Origin: Cercis canadensis
Taxonomy: Eukaryota; Streptophyta; Magnoliopsida; Fabales; Fabaceae
Direction of reading: 5' to 3'
Assembly (NCBI GenBank): GCA_003255065.1
Contig: QAOA01001442.1
Span: 122,978-186,977 of the forward strand
DNA: 64,000 nt
Shown here in pieces: positions 53,818 to 64,000 of the stretch. Positions within the stretch are counted from its first letter, which is position 1. Every line of letters starts with the position of its first letter. The notes below the pieces were generated by a model. The model made no database searches. It was given only the letters and a program-made list of their open reading frames with translations, and was not told where the DNA came from. The position numbers and the translations under genes are program-made.

Positions 53818-54554
53818 TGACCGTTAGTTTGCTGAAGTGGCATGCTAACAGGACAATTGGGGCTTCAGCTGGCATGAAGGAACAAGACGGCGTCATTTTA
53901 CTATGATTCTGCACCAAAATCCTGTCCCATACGGCGTAGTATGCTCAAGACTCCATCTGCCCAAAACACCAACCCAATGTCCTGAAGGGGGATTCTGCTG
54001 AAAAATAAACCTTTTGCCCCATTGATGTGTGAAGAAGCTCATACCCAGAGAAAGTCGATTTCAGTTGCTTGCAGCATCGATTTTGATTTCTCACTTTCTC
54101 TATTCGGATTTCCCTTTCCCTTTCCCAGATTGGAACCTAAACCAAAGTGAAGTCTCTATACTCACAATGGAAGAACAACCCGTCCNTGACCGTTAGTTTG
54201 CTGAAGTGGCATGCTAACATGACAATTGGGGCTTCAGCTGGCATGAAGGAACAAGACGGCATCATTTTACTCTGATTCTGCACCAAAATCCTGTCCCATA
54301 CGGCGTAGTATGCTCAAGACTCCATCTGCCCAAAACACCAACCCAACGTCCTGAAGGGGGATTCTGCTGAAAAATAAACCTTTTGCCCCATTGATGTGTG
54401 AAGAAGCTCATACCCAGAGAAAGTCGATTTCAGTTGCTTGCAGCATCGATTTTGATTTCTCACTTTCTCTATTCGGATTTCCCTTTCCCTTTCCCAGATT
54501 GGAACCTAAACCAAAGTGAAGTCTCTATACTCACAGTGGAAGAACAACCCGTCC
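53818..54554. other. Assembly duplication around N at 54186
   Basis: 53818-54185 and 54187-54554 are the same 368-bp segment (TGACCGTTAGTTTGCTGAAG ... GAACAACCCGTCC) with a handful of differences, for example AACAGGACAATT against AACATGACAATT. Equal length on both sides of one N is the signature of unmerged contig overlap, the differences being allelic or sequencing errors. Confidence 0.88.
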
Positions 54555-56080
54555 AAATCATTCATTCTGTGGATCCTTCATCCTATATAGTCTAACATGT
54601 GAGTTTCCCTTCTATTTTGTTACCTTGTTACCTTTGATACTTGAATATAAATTCGTTTCATGTTCTGATTCTTCTCCCTGAAAATCAGTTTTCAATCTTC
54701 ATTTTCGGTGGGTTTTTACCTTTAGACGATGTGCTGACTTTTAGTCTTTTACTACTGTATTTTGCTTTGTGAGTGGAAGAAAGTTGAAAGTAAAGGAGAA
54801 GTGAAGAGGGGGCTTTATTCCGTGGCTAACTTCGTTTTTTTTTTAGGAGGGAGGGGGCTTTGTTTTTTTTACCTTTAGTAAAGTAAAGGATGTCAACTTT
54901 ATGCCACAAATTGAACCAAACAGGATTTAGCAGGTAAACAACTGACAAATTGAAGGCAGTAGTCAAGGTCTGCTGGATTGAAATTGAAACTAGAACTAAT
55001 CTTGACTATTTTCCGTGAAGTTGGCTGCTTTACTTTGTTAGACTTAGACATGATTCAAGCAGTGATAACTGGTGATCCTACTCAATTTCAAAATTAACTG
55101 CAACACAAGGTTTGAATTAATTGGCCAATAAGCCACCCTTTTGCCATGCTTGACTTTATAGTTGAATTGATCATCATCTTGTCTTCCATTTTTTTTGTTT
55201 CACTGCTCAGTCAGTGTCAGATAATGTGTGAAGACATGTAATGTACAATAATGATTTGTCATTTATGCAATGTAAATTTAGTAGAGTTTGATGTTATGCA
55301 TACCCCAAATGAACACCTCTTTTACACTATAACCCCAGAGGGAGAGCATGTCTAATATATATCAACCGCATCTTTTAATGCTTGAACCAGAACTTGTTAT
55401 ACTAATCAGAGGAATGATTCTTAGAGCTGGTTCTGAAATCAATTGTTTCTTTGCTTATTATCTATGAACAAAATTAAAGATTCTTTTGTTACATTCAGAC
55501 TCATCTATGTGTGTAAATAATATAATTATAAGTTTCTTCACATTTTAAGCAATAAAAAAGGGTAGGTTCATGGACTCGTTGAGAGATTGTTTGGCCAGCC
55601 TTCCTCTTGTGCCTGTAAAGTGGGTGGATGATGCCTAATTTTACTGTGATTTCTACTTTCCCCATGAACAATTTAAAACCCTGATAGATGCTATTTCACT
55701 TTCAGAGCATGCCCCATTATAAGTCAATTCTATAAAGATTGCTGCTTAGAAGGCATGTCTTCAGTAACTTTCTAAGCCATAGTTACAAGGGAATAATCCT
55801 TGGTAATCTCACCTTCGAAGGATAGTTCTTCACTTCTTTTCCTACATTTATCAAGTTAAGTTGGTACATTGAATTATTCTCGTAGAGAGTGACTCTCTAA
55901 CTTCTATTTTCTTAGCAATCTGGACTTTGCCTTGTCTTTATTCCTTTTCTTTTAACAAAAAATATACGTTTGAAGATTTTTCAATTTCATTCTTATACTT
56001 TTTCCAGGCTAAAAATTAGTGCCATATATGAAGCACTGCCAGTCTTGATTTAGTCTTGACTCAATTTAAACCGATCATAA
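54555..56080. other. Interior of Pack-MULE 2, no recognised cargo
   Basis: Contains ordinary-looking host-type DNA, moderately AT-rich, perhaps introns or untranslated DNA of captured genes. No protein similarity was recognised in any frame. Confidence 0.35.
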
Positions 56081-56084
56081 AGGC

Positions 56085-56476
56085 ATGCATCACTTTTGTC
56101 GTTTGGCAACCTATCTTGTTGTGGAGAATGATAAAATTCTGGCAACATATGGCATCAATGCTGTGTGCACACATTTGGGTTGCGTGGTGCCGTGGAATGC
56201 AGCTCAAAACAAGTTCACCTGTCCATGCCATGGTTCTCAATACAAAAACCAAGGCAGGGTTGTCAGAGGCCCTGCTCCTTTGGTAAGCAACAATCACAAT
56301 AATCTCAGTTATTCTCCTTTGGAACGCAGCTCAGAACGTATCTAACTGTGCTTGTTATGTTTTCTTTGGAACAGTCATTGGCGCTGGCACATACAGATGT
56401 GGATGATGGCAAAGTACTGTATGTACCTTGGGTTGAAACTGATTTCAGAACAGGCGAAGATCCATGGTGGGCTTGA
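56085..56476 (+). pseudogene. petC: Captured 3' half of chloroplast Rieske Fe-S gene
   Basis: PetC is the nuclear-encoded Rieske subunit of the cytochrome b6f complex. Two exons are visible, about 56085-56282 and 56375-56476, with a GTAAGC donor and ACAG acceptor. They encode [51 protein letters not shown], then [20 protein letters not shown] and [13 protein letters not shown] followed by a stop. Both cluster-ligand motifs (CTHLGC, CPCHGS) and the natural C-terminus are kept, with an open frame. The transit peptide, membrane anchor and first part of the soluble domain are missing, and the sequence before ATYLVV does not match petC. It lies inside the MULE, so I call it captured cargo rather than the working gene. 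Confidence 0.88.
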
Positions 56477-56477
56477 A

Positions 56478-56586
56478 GCACGCAAGTATTTATTAGAACT
56501 CTCAATTCTTTAACAGATTAAAAAAAAAAAANGCACGCAAGTATTTATTAGAACTCTCAATTCTTCAACAGATTAAAAAAAAAAAA
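56478..56586. other. Assembly duplication around N at 56532
   Basis: 56478-56531 and 56533-56586 are the same 54-bp segment (GCACGCAAGTATTTATTAG ... AACAGATT plus A-run), differing by one base (CTTTAAC against CTTCAAC), joined by a single N. Confidence 0.85.
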
Positions 56587-57537
56587 TGAGCAAATCATTT
56601 TATCTCTAGTGATATAAGTCTTGAAAATAAGAATGTATATGCCAATCTAATTAGAATGATTTGATTTAGCTATAATATTTGGAACTAGTCCATCGTTGTA
56701 CGTGAAATATCTGCTTGAAATGAGGCCACCCAGGAAACCTGATTCTTAAAGTTCATGCAAAGAAATCAGATCAACATCGTTTAAGGAGCGCTTGCTCTTC
56801 GTATAAATACTAACAGATAAACTTATTGAAGCATATGATACCGAGTTCCCCTCCTTTCTGTTATGAAAAAAGCAATGCAGTAGGAAGAGGAGGCACATAA
56901 AGGATTTTGTATCTTAATCGTGGAACATCGCTGCCATGGGGATAATGGTAATTTCAAAACGTGATGAAATAGGACATAAGTGAATTCAAGCTGTCTAATA
57001 ATGAAGGGTTGACCATTATTCATTAATGAAGGGTTTTTCTTAGGCTGTCTAATAATGTCAAAATTTTCAACCTAATTACTTCAAAGAACTTTGAGAACCA
57101 CAGCTGTTAGAAACTTCCAAGCATCTATTGATTAAGCACCTTCAGATCCACAAATGATTAAGTCATAAGTTGAAGGACTGGCAGTGCTTCACATATAGGA
57201 TTGTAAAAGAGGTATTTAAAAAAAAAAGTGAAAAAGTACTACTACTCAAATAGTTCAACATGGTCCAAAATTTCTGTAAAGTAATATGCAATCTTGCAAG
57301 TTGCAACTCAGGAACCAAGTCAGTTACAAATTAACAACAACAAATAATGAAAAATCGTAGGTGAGCAGCAATAGCAATTACAGCTTATAAAGAGCATTAA
57401 CGTTATCTCCAAAACAAAGAGCATTTACAGCTGTCAGATGATTCAACCACAGATGACATTAAAACTAGCACACATCCTACATTATCAGGGAAAAGTCCTG
57501 AACCTGAGAGAAATCACTGATCTCAAAAACTTTCCAA

Positions 57538-57689
57538 TTACTGGTGAGAGTCTTCAACTTTTGTCGATGTTGAAGTAAAAGTAACTGGTTTTGTTGGAAG
57601 GTCCCTGACAATTAAGTTGAGCACTTCAGGCCTTGCGTAGTGTCCAACCACACCAAAATCAAACTTTGCCCTTGCTATTTCTCCAAGAT
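57538..57689 (-). pseudogene. NIT4: Captured last exon of nitrilase NIT4
   Basis: NIT4-type nitrilases hydrolyse beta-cyanoalanine during cyanide detoxification. The minus strand from a GCGCAG acceptor at 57690 reads [39 protein letters not shown] and [10 protein letters not shown] followed by TAA at 57538-57540. The block [21 protein letters not shown] is typical of the NIT4 C-terminus. Only the final 49 codons are present; the catalytic Glu-Lys-Cys part is absent. Its orientation is opposite to the petC fragment, so two separate captures are likely. Confidence 0.75.
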
Positions 57690-58499
57690 CTGCGCACCAT
57701 TATCAAATTTCAGAGCATTTAGATAGATCACAAAATATTATAAAATATTTTTACAATTCGAATCAAGTCCTTTTAACAATGTGGGAAGTATCATAGCAAG
57801 ACATTCAAAGGATTTTTCCAAATATATAGAACTAGGACACAATAAGGAAAGGGCAAATCAGCAGCTGTCATGTTCTTCCACTATCAGTAAAGGGACGGCA
57901 CTTCAAATTGGGTTAGGGTTCAAACTTCGGAAAGGGAAAGAGAAATCCGAATAGAGACTAACATAGAAGTCTATAAATTGATGCTTCAAATCTAGGAAAA
58001 TGCAGGGGTAATCAACGAAATTGGGGCTTAGGGTTCCTCGGTTCTTTCTTCAGAATCGCATAATTCGCCTTCTCACGTCGGGCTTCAATTTTAGTTCATG
58101 GAGTTTGAAGGGATACGGTGCCATATGGGAGGAAAGACCAAATTCTGATCCCTATGTAAAATGATGTCGTTTTACTTATGCCACACAAGTACATGGTCCA
58201 TCTGCTATGTTAGCATGTCACTTCAGCAACTAACGGCCACATCAGCTCATTAAGTGCCACGTGATAAACTCAGTTAAATATGACTAACAAACCCTAACGG
58301 ATGACTAATTTGTCAACGAAAATAATAATTTAATGACCAATTTATCACCGAAAATTTTTTGATGATGAATTTGTCAATAGATGTATTTTTCAGGGACCAA
58401 AAAAAGGTTTTACTCAATATTTTAATTGAATTTGTGCAAAATTACAATCCTCTTCCTAGTAAAAGTTTCTTTATACTCCATATTGTATCCTTTTTTATT

Positions 58500-59200
58500 G
58501 GAAATGGAAATTCCATTAAAAATTTAAAGATAATACATCCAAAAGAGAAAACTTGGTGGCGCATCATGCCAAACAATTAAAGAGACAGCGTGAACACCAT
58601 AATCTTCAAGCATATCAGCTACTTGATTTGCTTGTCTTAGCACCCAACTAAAAGAAGTACAAAGACTCCTACACATCTCATGGACATGCTCAAGAATCAT
58701 CCCAAGCAAAGTCATATTTCTCTGTCTACGTTGGAGAGAAGAGATTATACCCTATGCATCACCTTCAATATAGATATCGCACAGACCACAGCTTAACACC
58801 AACTGCACTCCTTCTCTACAAGCCATAACTTCCAGCACCTCAATAGACATTGCACCTAACACAGGGCAAGCCCAAGCTGCTATAAACTAGTCTCCACTAT
58901 CTCTCATCACACCTCTGATTCCCCCCCACACCAGAAGGGTGCAAACTCACGTCAACATTCAGTTTGAAAGACAGGGTGAGGGCCTTACCCATCTAGCATC
59001 TTTCACCTGCTTGTTTTGTGGATTTAGTGGTTGGCTATTACCCAGTTCTTCTAACAAGCTCACAGCAGCACGCCATATATTACCCAACGGAGTAACTGTT
59101 TTGCACAACCTAACTTCATTTCTTCGTTGCCATAGGATGTAGCACACAAAAATCATAATAGCTAGCTTTCTATCTGTACACACAAATTTCTTGTCTAAGA
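58500..59200 (-). mobile_element. LINE fragment (RNase H-like 3' region)
   Basis: Minus-strand frames include FSWVLRQANQVADMLEDYGV near 58620, a degenerate NVDVSLHPSGVGG near 58950 and FVCYILWQRRNEVRL near 59140. These correspond to the RNase H (RVT_3) domain and the preceding linker of plant L1-type LINE ORF2. Stops and frame changes interrupt it. It directly abuts the right end of Pack-MULE 2. Confidence 0.65.
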
Positions 59201-59662
59201 TCTAAAGATAAAAAAGATGCTTGAACATATTGAAGTTTTATTGATTTTGTTAATTGGGGTACAATTGCAGAGATAAGAAGTCACCCAAGATCACAAATTC
59301 TGCTTGAGAAATTGGCTTATTAGACATACATGTTAGTAACAACTTCTTGATGTGCCCAAAAGAGAAAATGACATTACAAGTGCACTTCAGATACACAATT
59401 GGAAGTAAATTATCCAAATGGACCATGACATGTTTTTATTCTATGCTCGTAATTGATTTATGCTTCCTAAAGAGCTTGATATGAACCACAAGTTTCATTT
59501 TAATTAATTATCATTCTTCCATATCTAGATATGAAAGCCATATTGAAATGCGAGAATGGAAGTCAGCACAACTGCTCCTCCTTTGATTTTTTCAACCTAG
59601 CTACCATAAACAAAGTTCCAAGAATGGTGAAGCTCTCTTGCTGCAGAACTTTACAAAGATTA

Positions 59663-60030
59663 CTATACTCTAAGCATAAGTGTATCAGATTCTAACGTAG
59701 TGTACCTATATTTTGTGACCAAAACATGAAGAAAGGTGGCTTCGAATGCCCTAGCTAACTCTGCCCCAGGACATTGTCTCATTCCCATACTAAGGCCTGA
59801 AAAACTTGGATACAGTGTAGGAATCAAGTTCCTTGCATCCATCAAAAAGTAAGAAAGTGTGAGCTTTGAAAAGGTTTATCATTTGTGGATCTAACTCTCA
59901 CAAACAAAAAAAGGGAATTTCTCAAACACCTTCCAGTGCCTTGGTTTGAATGTAAGTGGATCCTCAAATATTGTAGGGTCCATATGAAGACCTAGAGTGA
60001 CGGCCATAATGATCCAACTATTGGTGTAGT
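59663..60030 (-). pseudogene. Cytochrome P450 remnant (CYP87-like C-terminus)
   Basis: Two minus-strand exon pieces. About 60030-59930 reads SWIIMAVTLGLHMDPTIFED followed by PLTFKPRHWK, the ERR-triad/meander region. 59845-59663 reads GMRQCPGAELARAFEATFLH followed by VLVTKYRY and a stop, the haem-binding loop and last helix. The haem loop has LSMGMRQCPG where FGGGMRxCxG is expected, so the usual Phe is lost while the Cys remains. The large N-terminal part is absent nearby. HLVTKYR-type endings suggest CYP87 or a relative, but only roughly. Confidence 0.65.
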
Positions 60031-60319
60031 AACTAACACTTGATGTTCAAATTCAAATATTTTCAAATACCTCAAGTTGGTAGAACTGCTGTCTACTCTG
60101 AAAAATATATATCTTTTAAGTTTGTTAGGTTGTTGTAGTTTGTTGCATAGGTTTAAATTCAAACTTGTAGAATATTATTTGTTGTATAGTTTGTTGTATT
60201 TAAACATCAAATATCAATGAAATGTATGAAGCCATTCTTCCACAATTATATTTTGTTTATAATTGTGAGTCTATGTGCATTTATGCCACTTACATCTGAA
60301 AACTTATCCTTTTNTTTTT

Positions 60320-62420
<2,101 letters not shown>

Positions 62421-62573
62421 GAGTAAAACCATTTTTTAGTCTCTGAAAAATGTATTCACTGACAAATTCATGTTTCAGAAATTTTTTGTGACAAATTAGT
62501 CTTTAAATTATTATTTTTGCTGACAAATTAGTTATCCGTTAAGGTTTGTTAGTCATATTTAATAGACTTTACC

Positions 62574-63118
62574 ACATGGCACATAACATGCTGACATGGC
62601 CGTTAGTTGGTGAAATGGCATGTTAACATGGCAGAAACTTGACATGTGAACTTGTTTCCACTAACGTCCAGCGTACTCAAATTGCTCATTCCCATTATCT
62701 CCTCAGGCATACTTCCGTTCAAGCTATTGCCTCTCAAACTCAAGGTTTCAAGAGCTGAAAGGTTACCAAAACTCACCGGAACAGAACTAGAGAAGAGATT
62801 CCCACCAAGGGAAAGCACCTCCAGAGCTGTCATATCACCAAAAAANACATGGCACATAACGTGCTGACATAGTCGTTAGTTGGTGAAGTAGCATGTTAAC
62901 ATGGCAGAAACTTGACATGTGAACTTGTTTCCACTAAGGTCCAGCGTACTCAAATTGCTCATTCCCATTATCTCCTCAGACATACTTCCGTTCAAGCTAT
63001 TGCCTCTCAAACTCAAGGTTTCAAGAGCTGAAAGGTTACCAAAACTCACCGGAACAGAACTAGAGAAGAGATTCCCACCAAGGGAAAGCACCTCCAGAGC
63101 TGTCATATCACCAAAAAA
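62574..63118. other. Assembly duplication around N at 62846
   Basis: 62574-62845 and 62847-63118 are two versions of the same 272-bp segment (ACATGGCACATAAC ... TCATATCACCAAAAAA) separated by one N. A few substitutions distinguish them (for example ATACTTCC after CAGGC against CAGAC). Confidence 0.88.
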
Positions 63119-63260
63119 TGAAGGAACTTCTCCGGAAAATCGATTTCCTTCAAAATCAACAACACGTAGGAACCCACATTTCTTGATTTGCACTGGAATC
63201 ATGCCTGTGAATGAATTGTTGGCCATCTTTAACTCCTCCAATTTCGCGAGGTTTCCTATT
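62640..63260 (-). pseudogene. Captured LRR kinase fragment A (At4g36180-like)
   Basis: The minus-strand frame reads EELKMANNSFTGMIPVQIKK, VVDFEGNRFSGEVPSFFGDM, ALEVLSLGGNLFSSSVPVSF, ALETLSLRGNSLNGSM and STLDLSGNKF, about five 24-residue leucine-rich repeats of the plant extracellular type. The combination resembles the mid-ectodomain of the At4g36180/At1g75640 group of receptor-like kinases. There is no signal peptide, transmembrane segment or kinase domain. The first copy (62603-62857) is an assembly duplicate. The same fragment recurs inverted at 63830-63960, so it is part of the element's extended inverted arms. Confidence 0.75.
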
Positions 63261-63274
63261 TCTGGTGGAACAAA

Positions 63275-63829
63275 GACGGGTCTCTGTTGCTTTCTTTCAA
63301 ATACTCTGTTCTGAGTAACCCTCTGTTCGTGCTTGGAAACTGGAATTACAGCGACAAGACACCCTGTTCATGGAAGGGTGTTACATGTGCGGACATATCA
63401 GGTAATGCTCAAGCTCGAGTAATTGGTTTAGCTCTCCCGAATTCTCAGTTTCTGGGTCCTATTCCTACCGATCTGGGTTTGATTGAGCACCTCCAAATTC
63501 TTGACCTTTCAAACAATTCGCTTAATGGGTCTCTTCCTTCTTCTCTTTTTCTGGCTTCTCAGCTTCAATTTCTTAATTTGTCTAACAATTTGATATCTGG
63601 AGAGGTTCCGGATTCCATAGTGCAGCTTAGGAATCTTCAGTTTCTTAACCTTTCTGACAATGCCTTGGAGGGAAAAGTACCCACCAATCTGTCGAATATG
63701 CAGAATCTAACAGTTGCTGCTTTGAAGAATAATTACTTGTCTAGTGGTCTTCCTAGTGGGTTTCAAACCTTAAAAGTTTTGGATCTGTCTTCGAATTTAA
63801 TTAATGGCTCTCTGGTTCAGTTCTGGTGA
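63275..63829 (+). pseudogene. Captured LRR kinase fragment B (At4g37250-like)
   Basis: The plus-strand frame reads MLSFKYSVLSNPLFVLGNWN, then DKTPCSWKGVTC, the LRRNT cap with its paired cysteines. Leucine-rich repeats follow (LQILDLSNNSLNGSLPSSLF, QFLNLSNNLISGEVPDSIVQ, LQFLNLSDNALEGKVPTNLS, LKVLDLSSNLINGSL) until a stop right after VQFW. This matches the N-terminal ectodomain of the At4g37250/At2g23300 group, different from fragment A. The native signal peptide, remaining repeats, transmembrane part and kinase are missing. The frame is open for 180 codons. Confidence 0.78.
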
Positions 63830-63960
63830 GTTTTGGTAACCTTTCAGCTCTTGAAACCTTGAGTTTGAGAGGCAATAGCTTGAACGGAAGTATGCGTGAG
63901 GAGATAATGGGAACGAGCAATTTGAGTACGCAGGACCTTAGTGGAAAAAAGTTGACGGGT
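63830..63960 (+). pseudogene. Inverted second copy of LRR fragment A
   Basis: Plus-strand reading FGNLSALETLSLRGNSLNGS then MREEIMGTSNLST and QDLSGKKLTGQV repeats fragment A (62900-63100, minus) in inverse orientation with several substitutions. Its presence on both sides of fragment B shows that the inverted arms of Pack-MULE 3 include captured coding DNA. Confidence 0.78.
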
Positions 63961-64000
63961 CAAGTTTTTCCCATGTCAGAATGCGACTTCAACAACTATC

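Larger units (their letters stand above)
53643..58415. mobile_element. Pack-MULE 2 carrying petC and NIT4 pieces
   Basis: Starts GAGTAAAACCCCTTTTTGTC and ends AAAAAGGTTTTACTC, with inverted repeats of about 250-280 bp (53643-53920 against 58140-58415). These are related to Pack-MULE 1 (CCGTTAGGGTTTGTTAGTC and TGCTGAAGTGGCATG blocks). Flanks AATATTTTG (53634-53642) and AATATTTTA (58416-58424) agree at 8 of 9 bases. No transposase was seen. The interior holds the 3' half of a chloroplast Rieske gene (plus strand) and the last exon of a nitrilase gene (minus strand). The apparent 4773 bp includes two false duplications at Ns (54186 and 56532), so the true length is nearer 4.35 kb. Confidence 0.88.
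62421..64000. mobile_element. Pack-MULE 3 carrying LRR kinase pieces (runs off window)
   Basis: Starts GAGTAAAACCATTTTTTAGT with the same left TIR family as the elements at 4045 and 53643 (GACAAATTAGT, CCGTTAAGGTTTGTTAGTC, GGTGAAATGGCATG blocks). The 9 bases before it are AATTTTTAA (62412-62420), the expected target duplication. The last 60 bases of the window (AAGTTGACGGGTCAAGTTTT ... CGACTTCAACAACTA) match the inverted inner end of the left TIR, so the right TIR has just begun at the window edge. The interior holds fragments of two LRR receptor kinase genes. About 273 bp is a false duplication at the N (62846). Confidence 0.85.

Noticed and set aside
56085-56476. Functional resident petC gene
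   Set aside because: No transit peptide or membrane anchor exons are visible upstream, and the whole piece lies between MULE terminal repeats with flanking target duplications.
59663-59845. Intact small haem protein
   Set aside because: It is the last exon of a P450 with a degenerate haem loop and no N-terminal part.

Overview
This window looks like nuclear DNA of a woody eudicot. It is AT-rich and intron-rich, and it holds plant-only families: a thylakoid PsbP-like protein, a BURP protein, an ABCC3-clade transporter, and fragments of petC, NIT4, a CYP87-like P450 and LRR kinases. It is densely packed with plant DNA transposons, mainly Mutator-like elements (MULEs) with 9-bp target duplications. 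I cannot name the species.

Layout. 1-4 kb: no firm gene, two weak exon candidates. 4.0-5.8 kb: a Pack-MULE carrying a DUF4228 gene fragment. 5.9-9.0 kb: a Ty3/Gypsy fossil, related hairpin repeats, a solo LTR and a foldback element. 9.0-12.3 kb: a satellite of about 225-bp monomers in alternating A/B order. 13.1-18.0 kb: five inverted-repeat elements, one carrying NRDE2-like and mitoferrin-like fragments. 18.6-20.3 kb: complete RPL23A (+). 21.3-25.9 kb: complete PPL1 (-). 26-31.6 kb: repeats, including an inverted block of degenerate telomere-like motif. 32.1-39.3 kb: complete ABCC3-like gene (-), 10 exons, 1500 residues. 41.8-44.2 kb: decayed partial second ABCC copy. 46.8-48.1 kb: BURP-domain pseudogene. 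49.9-52.9 kb: LTR-element fossil with nested insertions. 53.6-58.4 kb: a second Pack-MULE carrying petC and NIT4 fragments. 58.5-60.0 kb: LINE and P450 remnants. 60.3-62.4 kb: 3' part of a third ABCC copy. 62.4 kb to the window end: a third Pack-MULE carrying pieces of two LRR receptor kinase genes.

Three genes look intact. RPL23A is a cytosolic ribosomal protein, PPL1 acts in the thylakoid lumen on photosystem II repair, and ABCC3-like is a membrane transporter. They share no pathway. The rest is decayed duplicates and transposon cargo. The most unusual content is the set of three Pack-MULEs sharing one terminal-repeat family, each with captured host sequence and at least two of them with fragments of two different host genes. 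Also notable is the apparent insertion of unrelated MULEs at the same intron position in two ABCC paralogues.

Caution: four single Ns (43827, 54186, 56532, 62846) each sit between two near-identical, equal-length direct copies. These are almost certainly unmerged contig overlaps rather than biology. They inflate the second and third Pack-MULEs and the second ABCC copy.
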